Shown here piece after piece: positions 17,334-27,183 of a stretch of 64,000 nucleotides of DNA. Made by a program: the position numbers and the translations under genes. Under the pieces are notes generated by a model, which saw nothing but the letters and a program-made list of their open reading frames with translations, was not told the origin of the DNA and searched no databases. Numbering within the stretch: position 1 is the stretch's first letter; every line of letters starts with the position of its first letter. This DNA comes from Flavobacteriaceae bacterium PS02334. GTDB taxonomy: Bacteria; Bacteroidota; Bacteroidia; Flavobacteriales; Flavobacteriaceae. The DNA lies in contig JASCOH010000001.1 in NCBI GenBank assembly GCA_029959295.1, positions 434,001-498,000 of the forward strand, read 5' to 3'.

Positions 17334-20300
17334 TTGAACAAATCTACCAAATCATTCAAATTAAATAAATACGTCAGAAAAACTTTGAAAATTTTGGCGT
17401 GGATTGTCGGTTCCATCCTTGGGCTTTTCCTGTTACTAATAATTCTTATCCAGATTCCGTACTTTCAAAATCTGATAAAAGACAAGGCCGTTACTTATCT
17501 GGAAGAAAAAATAAAAACGCCCGTTTCTATCGGTAGAATTGAAATCGGCTTTCCAAAAAATGTAATTGTTGAAGATCTTTATTTTCAAAGCCAAGCTGGC
17601 GACACGCTTTTGGCAGGCGATAAAATCAAAGTCGATATCAGCCTTTTCAAGCTTTTGAGCAATACTGTCGAAATCAATTCTATTGACTTGCAAGGCGTCA
17701 CGGCGACTATAAAAAGAGATAAAGATTCTATTTTCAATTTCGATTATATTATCGACGCTTTTGCGTCAGATGAACCTAAAAAAGAAGATTCTGAACCGAT
17801 GAAATTTTCTATCAGAAACGTAAATCTTGACAAAATAAAAGTGCGCTATGAGGATGCGATTTCAAAGAATGACCTGAATGCTTATCTGGAGCATTTTGAT
17901 ACAAAAATCACCAAATTTGACTTGGATAAAATGGATTTTACTGTTCCGAAAATCAATTTGGACGGATTTAAAGTCATGCTGAAACAAGGCGAAATTGTAC
18001 AGGAAGTCGCCCAAAACACTGTCGAAGTTACAGACGAAGCTGTAAAAAATACTGATTTGAATTTAGAATTGGGAGAAATTCGACTGGCCAATATCGACGT
18101 AGGTTTTGACAATAAAGGTTCTGAGCTGAATACTGGAATCGTACTTAAAAAACTGCTCTTAAAATTCAAGGAAATCAATCTGAAAAAACAATTTATTGAT
18201 TTAGAAAGATTTGAAATTGACGGCTTAAAAGGCGGTTTGACTTTTGGCAAATTAGACAAGCCGATTGAAGTCGATGCTCCAGAATCTTTGGAAGCAACTG
18301 GGCCAAAATGGAAAGTAAAATTGAACGAAACTTCGTTGCAAAACATCGCTTTCAGATTTGACGACGAAAATTCTCCGAGAGTAAAAAAGGGAATCGATTA
18401 CAAGCATTTGAACTTAGAAAATGTAAAACTGCAGGGCGAAAAATTCTATTACAGCACTGATTCTATTTACGGAAACATTCAAGCTTTGACCGCAAAAGAC
18501 AAAAGCGGTTTGGATATTGAATCCTTGAAAACCGATTTCTTTTATGGAAAAAAAAGAGCTTCGCTTAAAAATTTATACTTAAAAACACCGCAGACTTTAG
18601 TCAAAGACGAAATCAATGTGACGTATAATGACTTGTCGAAAATCGCTGACAATTTGGGCGATTTGGGAATCGATGCTTCATTGCAAGACAGCCAAATTGG
18701 TTTCAAAGACATCTTGTTATTTGTTCCAAATTTGGAAAACCAAAATCCGTTCAAGAGCAATCCGAATGCGATTTTGTACATCAACAGCGAAGTTTCTGGA
18801 AAAGTCAGCGATATTTCAATTCCGAAATTAGAAATCAGCGGAATTGGTTCGACAGTTATTTCCGCAAGCGGAAGAATTACAGGTTTGCCAGATGTGGAAA
18901 AAGCCTATTTTGACTTGAAAATAAATCAGTTGAAATCGACTTCGAAAGACATCAATATGTTTGTGCCAAAAGGAACGATTCCGGCGAATATCCAGCTTCC
19001 TTCGCAATTGTCTTTGAATGGATTTTTCAAAGGAGGAATTTCGAATTTTAGTACAAATATGAATCTGGCGAGCAGTTTTGGAAAGGCGAAAATCAAGGCA
19101 ATTTTTGACCAAAGAAGAAAAAATTACGAAAAATATGACGCCGATGCGACGATTGATAACTTTGATATTGGCAAATTATTTAAAAATGATTCCCTCGGAA
19201 AAGTCAGCTTGAAAGCAAAAGTAAAAGGAACAGGATTGAATCCGCAGACGGCAACAGCTTCAGTTGACGGAACTTTAATCAAAGCTGAATTTAATAAATA
19301 TACTTATAAAAACTTAAAATTAAAAGGCGATATCAAAAACGGAAACTTCGACGTAACTGCCGGAATGAACGATGTCAACTTGACTTTTGACATGGTTGCC
19401 GAAGGAAATTTCAAAGGAAAATATCCTGCCGTAAAATTGAAATTGAATACCGATATTGCGGATTTGGAAAAATTGAATCTTCATGCTGGTCCGTTGAAAT
19501 TGAGAGGAAATGTTTTTGCAGATATTACCGATTCTAGCCCCGAAAATTTAAATGGAAAAGTCAGAATTTATAATTTCTTGATTGTGGATTCTAAAGAAAC
19601 TTATGCGTTGGATTCTATAAAAATCGATGCCATTTCTTCTGCGGAAAGCGACACGATTCGCATTCAGTCTCAGTTTGCAAAAGCTTTGATGACCGGAAAT
19701 TTTCAATATGACCAAATCGGGACAGCGCTGACAAATTCGATTTCAAAATATTACAATACCAATCCGACAGCTCCAAAAAAAGCGAATTTGCCACAGCAAT
19801 TTGATTTGACTTTGGTGGTAAGAGACGAACCGATTTTGATGAAATTGATGCCTGAATTGAAAAGTTTATCTCCGATAGAAATCAATGCGAGATATAACAG
19901 CGAAGGCGATTCCATTACGGTAAACGGAAAAATTCCGAAGGTAATTTATGGCACTACTGAAATTACAAATGGGCTATTGGACATTGAAACTGACGAAAAT
20001 GCGCTGATTTACAGTTTGGTAATTGATGATATAAAAAGCGGGCAAATTCACTTGCCTTACACCAGTATTTCGGGTCAAGTAGCTGAAAATAAAGTAAATT
20101 ACACCTTATTAATCCGCGATAATAAAGAGGAAGACCAATATCTTTTGGCTGGAAGTTTAAAAGCTGAAGACGGAAATACGCAAATTTCTTTAGAGCCAGA
20201 CGGATTGATTTTGAACTATGATTCTTGGGATATTGACCGTAAAAATATCGTGCAATTTGGTTCAAAAGGAATTTATGCCAACAATTTTGAATTGAGCAAC

Positions 20301-22451
20301 CAAGCAAGTTCCATCAAAATTCAATCACAATCTGAAAGGGCAAATTCTCCTTTGGATGTGACTTTGAAAGATTTTGAAATTGCTACAATCACAAGTGCAA
20401 TCCAAAAAGATACGCTTTTGGCAGGCGGAAGAATCAACGGAAATGTCTTGGTAAAAGATTTGACAAAATCGATGACTTTCACGGCTGATTTGAACGTAGA
20501 AAATTTTACTTTTAAAACAGATACCGTTGGAAATATCGCCATAAAAGTAGACAACAAAACAGCAAATACTTTAAATGCAGACGTTGCAATCACTGGCGGA
20601 GACGGAAACCAAGTGAATTTAGACGGAATTTATAGAACAGACAATTCCACTTTTGATATGAATCTTGACATTGACAAGCTGCATATGAAAAGCATCCAAG
20701 GTTTCACAATGGGAGCCATTACGCAAAGTACCGGATTTTTATCTGGAGATTTTAAAATTACGGGAAGCGCCAAAAATCCAAGCGTTATCGGAGAATTAAA
20801 GTTCAATGAAATTGGTTTAAGAGTAAAGCAGCTTGCCTCCTATTTTGATGAAATGAACGATAAAATTTCGTTTACAAACCAAGGAATTTCGTTTGACAAT
20901 TTCTCAATTTCCGATTCTGAGGATAACGAATTGGTTGTTGACGGGCGCATCTTGACTACGAATTATTCTGATTTCGGATTTGATTTGCGTGTAAACGCAG
21001 AAAATTTCAAAGCCGTAAATTCTGTGGCAAAAGACAATGATTTATATTACGGAGATTTGGTTATTGACACTAAATTAAGCGTAAAAGGAGACTTAAACAA
21101 ACCTGTTGTCAGAGGCGAATTAAGAATAAACGAAGACACCGATTTGACAATTGTTCTTCCTCAATCTGACCCTTCGATTGCTGACCGTGAAGGAATTGTG
21201 GAATTTATCGACCAAGACGGAATGCAGATTGACAAGCGTTTTGTGGTTGCAGATTCTTTAAACCAATCGCAATTCAAAGGAATGGATGTTTCAGTAAATA
21301 TCGAAATCGTGAAAGAAGCCGAATTGACGATGATTATTGACAAAGGAAACGGCGATTATTTAAACCTGAAAGGTGAAGCGCAACTGACGGGAGGCATCGA
21401 CGAATCAGGAAAAACGACTTTGACTGGGCGTTATGAATTTGACGAAGGCGCTTATGAAATGTCTTTTAATTTTATCCGAAGAAAATTCGAAATACAAAAA
21501 GGAAGCTATATTCTGTGGACTGGCGAACCGACTACAGCAGATATCAATATTACGGCAGTTTATGAAATTGAAACGGCTCCGATTGATTTGGTTGACAATC
21601 AAATTACGAGCAACAGAAATATCTTCAAGCAAAGAATTCCGTTTGAGACGTTGCTGAAAATGAACGGTGAATTATTAAAGCCCGTGATTACTTTTGATAT
21701 TGTGTTGCCAGAAGGAAACAATACCGTTTCTACGGAAGTTACCAATCTGACTAAAAGCAAATTGGCACAGCTTCGCCAAGAAGAAGGCGAACTAAATAAG
21801 CAGGTTTTTGCCTTGCTTTTGTTAGGAAGATTTATTGGAGAAGATCCGTTTTCAAGCGAAGCAGGAGGCACAAATGCCGGTTCTCTTGCACGTCAAAGCG
21901 TAAGCAAAATTCTTTCGCAACAGTTAAATAATCTGGCCGGAAGTTTGGTTCAAGGCGTGGAATTGGATTTCGATTTGCAATCTAGAGAAGATTATACGAC
22001 AGGTTCTCGTGAAGACCGAACTGACCTCAACGTCGGTCTTTCTAAGAAATTATTGAACGACAGGCTGAAAGTTACCGTCGGAAGCAGTTTTGGATTGGAA
22101 GGTCCGCAGCAAACCAATGAAGAAACGAATAACATTGCCGGCGATATTTCGGCAGATTACCAATTGACCAAAGACGGAAGATATATGATTCGCGCCTACA
22201 GAAAAAATCAATATCAAGTGGCTTTGCAAGGACAGGTAATCGAAACAGGCGTCGGTTTTATCATCACGATGGATTACAATAAATTCCGCGAGCTTTTCCA
22301 CAGAAGTGAAGAAGAAAAGAAAATTGCGCGCGAAGCCAGAGAAAAAGAGAAAAGAAAGAGAGAAAAAGAGAAAGAAGACAATGAAAAGTCGTCACAAAAA
22401 CAAGAAGAACAAACTGACAAGAATGCAAAAAAAGACAAAGACAATGAATAA
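17334..22451 (+). CDS. tamB: TamB-like translocation/assembly protein (DUF490)
   Basis: A 1705-aa protein with one N-terminal membrane helix (about residues 18-41) followed by an AsmA-type start (VTYLEEKIKTPVSIGRIEIGFP). It is then a very long run of beta strands ending in the DUF490 domain (about 1280-1640). TamB proteins bridge the periplasm and pass lipids or outer membrane proteins toward the TamA/BamA partner. The only start in frame is TTG. The first internal ATG would remove the membrane anchor, so the TTG is probably used. The C-terminal tail is Lys/Glu-rich. It overlaps tamL by 8 nt. Confidence 0.9.
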   Translation: MNKSTKSFKLNKYVRKTLKILAWIVGSILGLFLLLIILIQIPYFQNLIKDKAVTYLEEKIKTPVSIGRIEIGFPKNVIVEDLYFQSQAGDTLLAGDKIKVDISLFKLLSNTVEINSIDLQGVTATIKRDKDSIFNFDYIIDAFASDEPKKEDSEPMKFSIRNVNLDKIKVRYEDAISKNDLNAYLEHFDTKITKFDLDKMDFTVPKINLDGFKVMLKQGEIVQEVAQNTVEVTDEAVKNTDLNLELGEIRLANIDVGFDNKGSELNTGIVLKKLLLKFKEINLKKQFIDLERFEIDGLKGGLTFGKLDKPIEVDAPESLEATGPKWKVKLNETSLQNIAFRFDDENSPRVKKGIDYKHLNLENVKLQGEKFYYSTDSIYGNIQALTAKDKSGLDIESLKTDFFYGKKRASLKNLYLKTPQTLVKDEINVTYNDLSKIADNLGDLGIDASLQDSQIGFKDILLFVPNLENQNPFKSNPNAILYINSEVSGKVSDISIPKLEISGIGSTVISASGRITGLPDVEKAYFDLKINQLKSTSKDINMFVPKGTIPANIQLPSQLSLNGFFKGGISNFSTNMNLASSFGKAKIKAIFDQRRKNYEKYDADATIDNFDIGKLFKNDSLGKVSLKAKVKGTGLNPQTATASVDGTLIKAEFNKYTYKNLKLKGDIKNGNFDVTAGMNDVNLTFDMVAEGNFKGKYPAVKLKLNTDIADLEKLNLHAGPLKLRGNVFADITDSSPENLNGKVRIYNFLIVDSKETYALDSIKIDAISSAESDTIRIQSQFAKALMTGNFQYDQIGTALTNSISKYYNTNPTAPKKANLPQQFDLTLVVRDEPILMKLMPELKSLSPIEINARYNSEGDSITVNGKIPKVIYGTTEITNGLLDIETDENALIYSLVIDDIKSGQIHLPYTSISGQVAENKVNYTLLIRDNKEEDQYLLAGSLKAEDGNTQISLEPDGLILNYDSWDIDRKNIVQFGSKGIYANNFELSNQASSIKIQSQSERANSPLDVTLKDFEIATITSAIQKDTLLAGGRINGNVLVKDLTKSMTFTADLNVENFTFKTDTVGNIAIKVDNKTANTLNADVAITGGDGNQVNLDGIYRTDNSTFDMNLDIDKLHMKSIQGFTMGAITQSTGFLSGDFKITGSAKNPSVIGELKFNEIGLRVKQLASYFDEMNDKISFTNQGISFDNFSISDSEDNELVVDGRILTTNYSDFGFDLRVNAENFKAVNSVAKDNDLYYGDLVIDTKLSVKGDLNKPVVRGELRINEDTDLTIVLPQSDPSIADREGIVEFIDQDGMQIDKRFVVADSLNQSQFKGMDVSVNIEIVKEAELTMIIDKGNGDYLNLKGEAQLTGGIDESGKTTLTGRYEFDEGAYEMSFNFIRRKFEIQKGSYILWTGEPTTADINITAVYEIETAPIDLVDNQITSNRNIFKQRIPFETLLKMNGELLKPVITFDIVLPEGNNTVSTEVTNLTKSKLAQLRQEEGELNKQVFALLLLGRFIGEDPFSSEAGGTNAGSLARQSVSKILSQQLNNLAGSLVQGVELDFDLQSREDYTTGSREDRTDLNVGLSKKLLNDRLKVTVGSSFGLEGPQQTNEETNNIAGDISADYQLTKDGRYMIRAYRKNQYQVALQGQVIETGVGFIITMDYNKFRELFHRSEEEKKIAREAREKEKRKREKEKEDNEKSSQKQEEQTDKNAKKDKDNE

Positions 22452-24783
22452 AAGCGCACTATATTATCTCTGTTTTGCAACACTTTTTTTGTGTGGCTGT
22501 AGCAACTTGAAATACCTTCCTGAAGGTGATGCTTTATATGTCGGAGGCTCGGTAAAAGTGGAAGACACGACGATGTCTAAAAAAGAACGCAAGAATTTAG
22601 AGAATGAATTAGAACCTTTATTGCGTCCAAAACCAAACAGTTCCATCTTAGGATTGCGCCCGAAATTGTATTTTTATAATCTTGCCGGAGAACCTAAAAA
22701 AGACAAAGGTTTCCGTTATTGGCTCCGCAATAAAGTCGGGCAGCCGCCCGTTTTATTCAGTCAGGTTGATTTGGCCTACAATGAAAGCATTCTTCAAAAT
22801 TATGCTGAAAATAAAGGCTATTTTAAAGTAAGGACAGCTTCTGATTCTACTGGAAAAAGCAAAAACAGAAAAGTGACTGCCGAATATATCGTGCGTCCCG
22901 GAAGCCAATATAAAATCAAAAGCGTCACGTTTCCAACCGACACGACGACAACTTTGGCGAGAGATATTGCAAGATTAGGGCGAAGAAGCCGTTTGAGAGT
23001 CGGACAGCCTTATGACTTGGATAGAATTAAAACCGAAAGAGAACGCATCGACACGAGGCTGAAAGAACGAGGCTACTTTTATTTCAATCCCGATTATCTT
23101 TTGATTCAAGTCGACAGCACTGTCGGTACCAAAGAAGTTGATTTGATCGTAAAAGTGAAAGAGCAAACACCTGAAAAGGCGAAGCAGATTTATACTATTG
23201 ACCAAATTACGATTTATCCAAATTATACGCTGACAGCAAACGACAGCACAGATATTACGTCAAAATCAATTCCTGAAAAATATAAGGATTTTACCATAAT
23301 TGATACCGCAAGAACTTTTGATCCCAGAATTTATGACCGCACGCTTTATTTCCACAAAGGCGATGTTTACAATAGAACCGACCACAATCTTTCATTAAAC
23401 CGATTGGTAAATTTAGGCACTTTTAAATTTGTAAAAAATGAATTCCGTCCGTCTGATTCAATAAAAAATGCTTTGAATGCCTATTATTATCTGACGCCAC
23501 TTCCGAAGAAATCGATTCGCGTGGAAGTTTTAGCCAAAACCAATTCTGCGAATTATACAGGAACAGAATTAAATGTAAATTGGAGCAACAGAAATACTTT
23601 CAAAGGTGCTGAATTATTGACCTTGACCGGATTTGGAGGAATGGAAGTTCAAGTTTCCGGACAAAATAAAGGCTACAACGTCTTCCGTTTTGGAGGCGAG
23701 GCAAGTTTGGTATGGCCACGATTTATAGGTCCGTTCAAGATGGAATCTGGGGAAGGATTTGTGCCAAAAACAAGAGCTTTGATTGGATTTGAGCATCAAG
23801 AACGCCAAAGACTTTATACTTTAAATACTTTCAGAGGTTCGTTTGGCTATCTGTGGAAAGAAAATGCCCGAAAAGAACATCAGCTGAATGTGACCGAAAT
23901 TACTTATGTGACGTCAGGAAATGTGACCGAAGAATACCAAAGACAAATTGACGGATTTCCGGCACAGCCTGACGGAACGCCTGCGATTCCTGCCAATCCT
24001 GCACTGCAAAGAGTAATTGACAAGCAGTTGATTTTTGGCCCTACCTATTCTTATACGTATACCAATACGATGCAAAAAAGAAAAAAGAATACGATTTATT
24101 ACAAAGGAAGCTTGGATCTTTCAGCGACGATTACCGGCTTGATTATGGGAGGCGACAAGGATGATCCGAAGAAAATTTTAGGCGTTCCATTCAGCCAGTT
24201 CGCCAAAATGGAACATGAATTCCGCCACTATCATAAATTAGGAAGAGATTCTCAAATTGCCAGCAGAATCATTGCAGGCGTCGGGGTTCCTTACGGAAAT
24301 TCAGACCAGATGCCCTTTATAAAGCAATTTTTTATTGGAGGAACAAACAGCATCCGCGCCTTCAGAGCACGTTCAATCGGACCAGGAACTTTTAAAGAAA
24401 ATATTGACGCCAACTCTTTCCTGCCTGATCAATCAGGTGATTTGAAACTAGAGTTGAATACAGAATACCGCGCAAAATTATTCAGCATTGTCCACGGAGC
24501 AATCTTTGTTGATGCCGGAAATATCTGGCTGATGAACAAAGAAGATGCACGTCCTGGAGCTGAATTCACAGCAAAATTCTATGAGCAATTAGCTGTTGGA
24601 ACCGGAGCCGGCTTGCGATTTGACTTGTCGTTCTTGGTATTAAGATTAGATTTGGCTTTTCCATTAAGAAAGCCTTATCTGCCTGAGGGAGAACGCTGGG
24701 TTTTAGATAAAGTTTCTCTCGGCAATGGTGGCTGGAGAAAAGAAAATTTAGTATTTAACTTGGCAATTGGATATCCTTTTTAA
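22444..24783 (+). CDS. tamL: TamL-type BamA/TamA-family outer membrane lipoprotein
   Basis: The start is the ATG at 22444, which overlaps the tamB stop. The upstream in-frame extension is just the shadow of the Lys-rich tamB tail. The 779-aa product has a lipoprotein signal (FATLFLCGCSN). POTRA-like domains follow (QVDLAYNESILQNYAENKGYFKV; RVGQPYDLDRIKTERERIDTRLKERGYFYF). The C-terminal barrel has the family signature FFIGGTNSIRAFRARSIGP. Lipidated TamA homologues paired with TamB are known in Bacteroidota as TamL. The two genes form one operon ending at the 24808 terminator. Confidence 0.9.
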   Translation: MNKSALYYLCFATLFLCGCSNLKYLPEGDALYVGGSVKVEDTTMSKKERKNLENELEPLLRPKPNSSILGLRPKLYFYNLAGEPKKDKGFRYWLRNKVGQPPVLFSQVDLAYNESILQNYAENKGYFKVRTASDSTGKSKNRKVTAEYIVRPGSQYKIKSVTFPTDTTTTLARDIARLGRRSRLRVGQPYDLDRIKTERERIDTRLKERGYFYFNPDYLLIQVDSTVGTKEVDLIVKVKEQTPEKAKQIYTIDQITIYPNYTLTANDSTDITSKSIPEKYKDFTIIDTARTFDPRIYDRTLYFHKGDVYNRTDHNLSLNRLVNLGTFKFVKNEFRPSDSIKNALNAYYYLTPLPKKSIRVEVLAKTNSANYTGTELNVNWSNRNTFKGAELLTLTGFGGMEVQVSGQNKGYNVFRFGGEASLVWPRFIGPFKMESGEGFVPKTRALIGFEHQERQRLYTLNTFRGSFGYLWKENARKEHQLNVTEITYVTSGNVTEEYQRQIDGFPAQPDGTPAIPANPALQRVIDKQLIFGPTYSYTYTNTMQKRKKNTIYYKGSLDLSATITGLIMGGDKDDPKKILGVPFSQFAKMEHEFRHYHKLGRDSQIASRIIAGVGVPYGNSDQMPFIKQFFIGGTNSIRAFRARSIGPGTFKENIDANSFLPDQSGDLKLELNTEYRAKLFSIVHGAIFVDAGNIWLMNKEDARPGAEFTAKFYEQLAVGTGAGLRFDLSFLVLRLDLAFPLRKPYLPEGERWVLDKVSLGNGGWRKENLVFNLAIGYPF

Positions 24784-24807
24784 GGTTCCGGTTTTTGGGT
24801 TCAAGGC

Positions 24808-24848
24808 ATAAGGTAAAACTGCAAGCGATGAACTTGCAGTTTTTTTGT
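24808..24848 (+). terminator. Terminator after tamL
   Basis: The stem AACTGCAAG/CTTGCAGTT with a short loop is followed by TTTTTT. Confidence 0.8.
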
Positions 24849-24854
24849 GCTTGG

Positions 24855-25463
24855 TTAAAAAGTAAATTCTTCGATTGTATGTAAGACTTTCGGGAAGGCA
24901 TTTTCCGCTAATTGCGGCATCATAAGCCCTTCTACTCTAAAAGTTGTAATATCAGTAAGGCCTAAAAATCCTAATGTCTTTCTTAAATAGTTTTCTGTAA
25001 AATCATATTCTACCATCGGTCCTTCTGTATAAACGCCGCCAGAAGCGATGGCCAAATATACTTTTTTTCCTACGACCAAGCCTTTTGGATAGCCGTCAGC
25101 ATAGCTGAATGTAACTCCTGCCCTAGCAATATGGTCGATCCATGATTTCAAAGTAGAAGGAATTCCGAAATTATAAAGACCGATACCAATTACAATTGCA
25201 TCGGCATCAAACAATTCTTTCACAGCTTGGTCAGAAAATTGCAAAGCTTCTTTTTGTGCTGCCGTTCGAGCTTCATCTGGAGTATTAAAAGAAGTGAAAT
25301 GAACAGCTTCCAGATGAGGCAGCGGATGTTTCGCCAAATCTTTAGCAATCACTTCACTATCTGGATTATTTTCTTGTAATTTTTCAATTATAGCGTTTGA
25401 TAATTTTGTACTAAAAGAATTTTCTCCATTAATACTGCTGCTGATATTCAGAATTTTTTTCAT
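24855..25463 (-). CDS. azoR: FMN-dependent NADH:quinone reductase / azoreductase
   Basis: A 202-aa flavodoxin-like enzyme of the AzoR family. It reduces quinones and azo dyes with NADH through FMN. Visible features are NISSSINGENSFSTKLSNAIIEKL for the FMN phosphate, IGIGLYNFGIPSTLKSWIDHIARAGVTFSY for the flavin ring and dimer interface, and ASGGVYTEGPM near the C-terminal third. It is divergent from an HxlR regulator that shares a 112-nt intergenic region full of short palindromes. Control by that regulator is therefore likely. Confidence 0.9.
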   Translation of the reverse strand: MKKILNISSSINGENSFSTKLSNAIIEKLQENNPDSEVIAKDLAKHPLPHLEAVHFTSFNTPDEARTAAQKEALQFSDQAVKELFDADAIVIGIGLYNFGIPSTLKSWIDHIARAGVTFSYADGYPKGLVVGKKVYLAIASGGVYTEGPMVEYDFTENYLRKTLGFLGLTDITTFRVEGLMMPQLAENAFPKVLHTIEEFTF

Positions 25464-25508
25464 TTTTAAGTAATTTATTTGTGTGAAGGCACAAAACTAG
25501 ATACATTT

Positions 25509-25560
25509 ACTATCCAATTTATAGTACTATCCTCTCAGATAGCGCTATACTTTAGGATAG
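25509..25560. promoter_or_regulatory. Candidate HxlR operator cluster between azoR and its regulator
   Basis: This region has two direct ACTATCC copies (25509-25515, 25526-25532), an inverted GGATAG (25555-25560) and the perfect palindrome ATAGCGCTAT (25539-25548). Repeats of this kind between divergent genes fit binding by a dimeric winged-helix regulator. Binding is not shown. Confidence 0.5.
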
Positions 25561-25575
25561 CAAACAGCAAACACT

Positions 25576-25941
25576 ATGGAAGAGCAAAAAATAGAACACC
25601 ACAATCTGCAAAGTGCAGAATGCAATGCAGCGCTTTTGCCTGTCAGAGACGCCTTGGAAGTTTTAAACGGAAGGTGGAGATTGCCGATTTTAATTACATT
25701 GTCCAGCGGACCAAAACGCTTCAAGCAGATTTCAAAAGAAGTCGCCGGAATTACCGATAAGATGCTTTCAAAAGAACTGAAAGCCTTAGAAGAAAATAAA
25801 CTTTTGACCAGAAAAGTCTATGACACTTTCCCGCCAATGGTGGAATATACGCCGACAGAACATAGCAAAACATTGACGAACGTAATTTTCGCCTTAAAGG
25901 AATGGGGAGATTTGCATAGAAAAGAAATAATTGGGAAATAG
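25576..25941 (+). CDS. HxlR-family transcriptional regulator
   Basis: A 121-aa winged-helix regulator. The HxlR pattern is clear: Cys18 in AECNAALLPVRDALEVLNGRWRLPILITLSSGPKRF, then the recognition region GITDKMLSKELKALEENKLLTRKVYDTFPPMVEYTPTEHSKTL. Several family members sense quinones, aldehydes or disulfide stress through an N-terminal Cys. Its divergence from azoR suggests it controls that gene, probably repressing it until an electrophile is present. Confidence 0.92.
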   Translation: MEEQKIEHHNLQSAECNAALLPVRDALEVLNGRWRLPILITLSSGPKRFKQISKEVAGITDKMLSKELKALEENKLLTRKVYDTFPPMVEYTPTEHSKTLTNVIFALKEWGDLHRKEIIGK

Positions 25942-25945
25942 CATT

Positions 25946-26410
25946 TTATAGCTTTACATTTTTCTGTAAAAACTCAAAATATTTTTCTTTGCTTCCTTCA
26001 AAAATTTCTATTCCGTCGAGCATGTAGGCTCTTAATAAATATTCTTTTGCATTTTCAAAATCACCTGATTCAAAATACAACTGCCCTATTCGCAACATTA
26101 TAAACGGATTGGCATAGGCATTTTCTTCAATATTGCCTTTAGAATTTAAAAAATGGGGCATGGCATTTTCGTGTTCGCCTTGCATAAAATAGGCATCGCC
26201 AATTGAAGTTTCCAGCCAAAGGCTTTCTGAAAAAATATTTTGGGGTTCTGGAATCAATGCTAAAGCCTCTTTCCAAACATTGATCGCTTCTTGATATTCT
26301 TCATCATCAAAATATTCATTTCCCGATTCGCTTAACGATTCGATTTGATCTAAAATTTCTTCAGTAAGTGCTATATTTTGTCCGTTTTGAGATTTATCTG
26401 GATTGTTCAT
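25946..26410 (-). CDS. Tetratricopeptide-repeat protein
   Basis: A 154-aa protein made of about three TPR units: NEYFDDEEYQEAINVWKEALALIPEP, SIGDAYFMQGEHENAMPHFLNSKG and RIGQLYFESGDFENAKEYLLRAYMLDG. There is no signal peptide, so it is probably cytoplasmic. TPR proteins mediate protein contacts, and no partner is evident. It is convergent with the HxlR gene with only 4 nt between stops. Confidence 0.85.
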   Translation of the reverse strand: MNNPDKSQNGQNIALTEEILDQIESLSESGNEYFDDEEYQEAINVWKEALALIPEPQNIFSESLWLETSIGDAYFMQGEHENAMPHFLNSKGNIEENAYANPFIMLRIGQLYFESGDFENAKEYLLRAYMLDGIEIFEGSKEKYFEFLQKNVKL

Positions 26411-26570
26411 ATTGGTTTATTTTAGATTTTCAAAGATACAACAATCTTATTTTTTATCTTTCTTAGATAAGTCTAGCAATATTAATTGTTTGTGTAAATT
26501 ATTAAATGTTATTCGCCAATAACATAAGTATATCAGCAAATAACATTTAATTAAAAAAATATAATTTCAG

Positions 26571-26942
26571 CTATGAAAACATAGGCTTGTATTTTCCCCA
26601 ATTATCACCAATTATCAGCACATTGATTAAAAACAAAGGCAATACGATAGCAAGCCCTGATGGTTCAAAAACAATATTGTGCAGTAAAATACCGACCATT
26701 ACCGGAAGAATTACGATGGCTCCAAGCGCTCGATATTTTGGAATAATAAATAAAATTCCTCCAATGACTTCCACTGCGCCGACAAGAGGCATAAGCCAAG
26801 TTATTCTTACAAAAGCTTCCATAAGTTTCATTTGCTCCTCATTCATTTCAGGCATCGGCATGTAATTAAAGAATTTGTTGAGCCCAGCATTGATAAAAAA
26901 TAATCCGAAAAGAAGCGCAACGATAAATTTTACTGTTTTCAT
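26571..26942 (-). CDS. DoxX-family membrane protein
   Basis: A 123-aa protein with four predicted membrane helices: VALLFGLFFINAGLNKFF, ITWLMPLVGAVEVIGGILFII, GAIVILPVMVGILLHNIVF and LAIVLPLFLINVLII. The FxxAGLNKF start and the E-GGxLxxxxxxR centre are typical of DoxX/DUF417-type proteins. Function in Bacteroidota is unknown; some relatives act in thiosulfate or redox metabolism. It is a single gene with its own promoter region. Confidence 0.82.
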   Translation of the reverse strand: MKTVKFIVALLFGLFFINAGLNKFFNYMPMPEMNEEQMKLMEAFVRITWLMPLVGAVEVIGGILFIIPKYRALGAIVILPVMVGILLHNIVFEPSGLAIVLPLFLINVLIIGDNWGKYKPMFS

Positions 26943-27040
26943 GTTTTTAAAGTTTTAAGGGTTAACATTTATTGTTAAAATTAATTATTATTTGGTTCAT
27001 TTTTTTATTTTATGATATAATTTTCATCAAATATTTACTA

Positions 27041-27077
27041 AAGGCATAAAAAAAACCGCAAGAAATTTTGCGGTTTA
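27041..27077 (-). terminator. Terminator for the AsmA-like gene
   Basis: The stem AAACCGCAA/TTGCGGTTT, read on the minus strand, is followed by a T run. It lies about 110 nt beyond the stop codon. Confidence 0.78.
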
Positions 27078-27183
27078 AATTTAATAATTTTCTTTTTTTC
27101 AATAGTTATTTTTGAGTAATGGCTGCATTTTTTGCTTCTTTCTCAATCGCATTCCGCTTATTATATTTTTTTGGGAATCAAGA

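Noticed and set aside
22306-22443. N-terminal extension of TamL from 22306
   Set aside because: The extension is the Lys/Arg shadow of the tamB tail. The lipoprotein signal starts at the ATG at 22444.
25479-25760. Plus-strand ORF overlapping the HxlR start
   Set aside because: It is out of frame with the clear HxlR protein, and its first part lies in the operator region.
27087-27183. Short in-frame protein-like tail after the AsmA-like stop (KYNKRNAIEKEAKNAA)
   Set aside because: It is separated from the gene by two in-frame stops and has no start codon. It is too short to claim as a gene or readthrough product.
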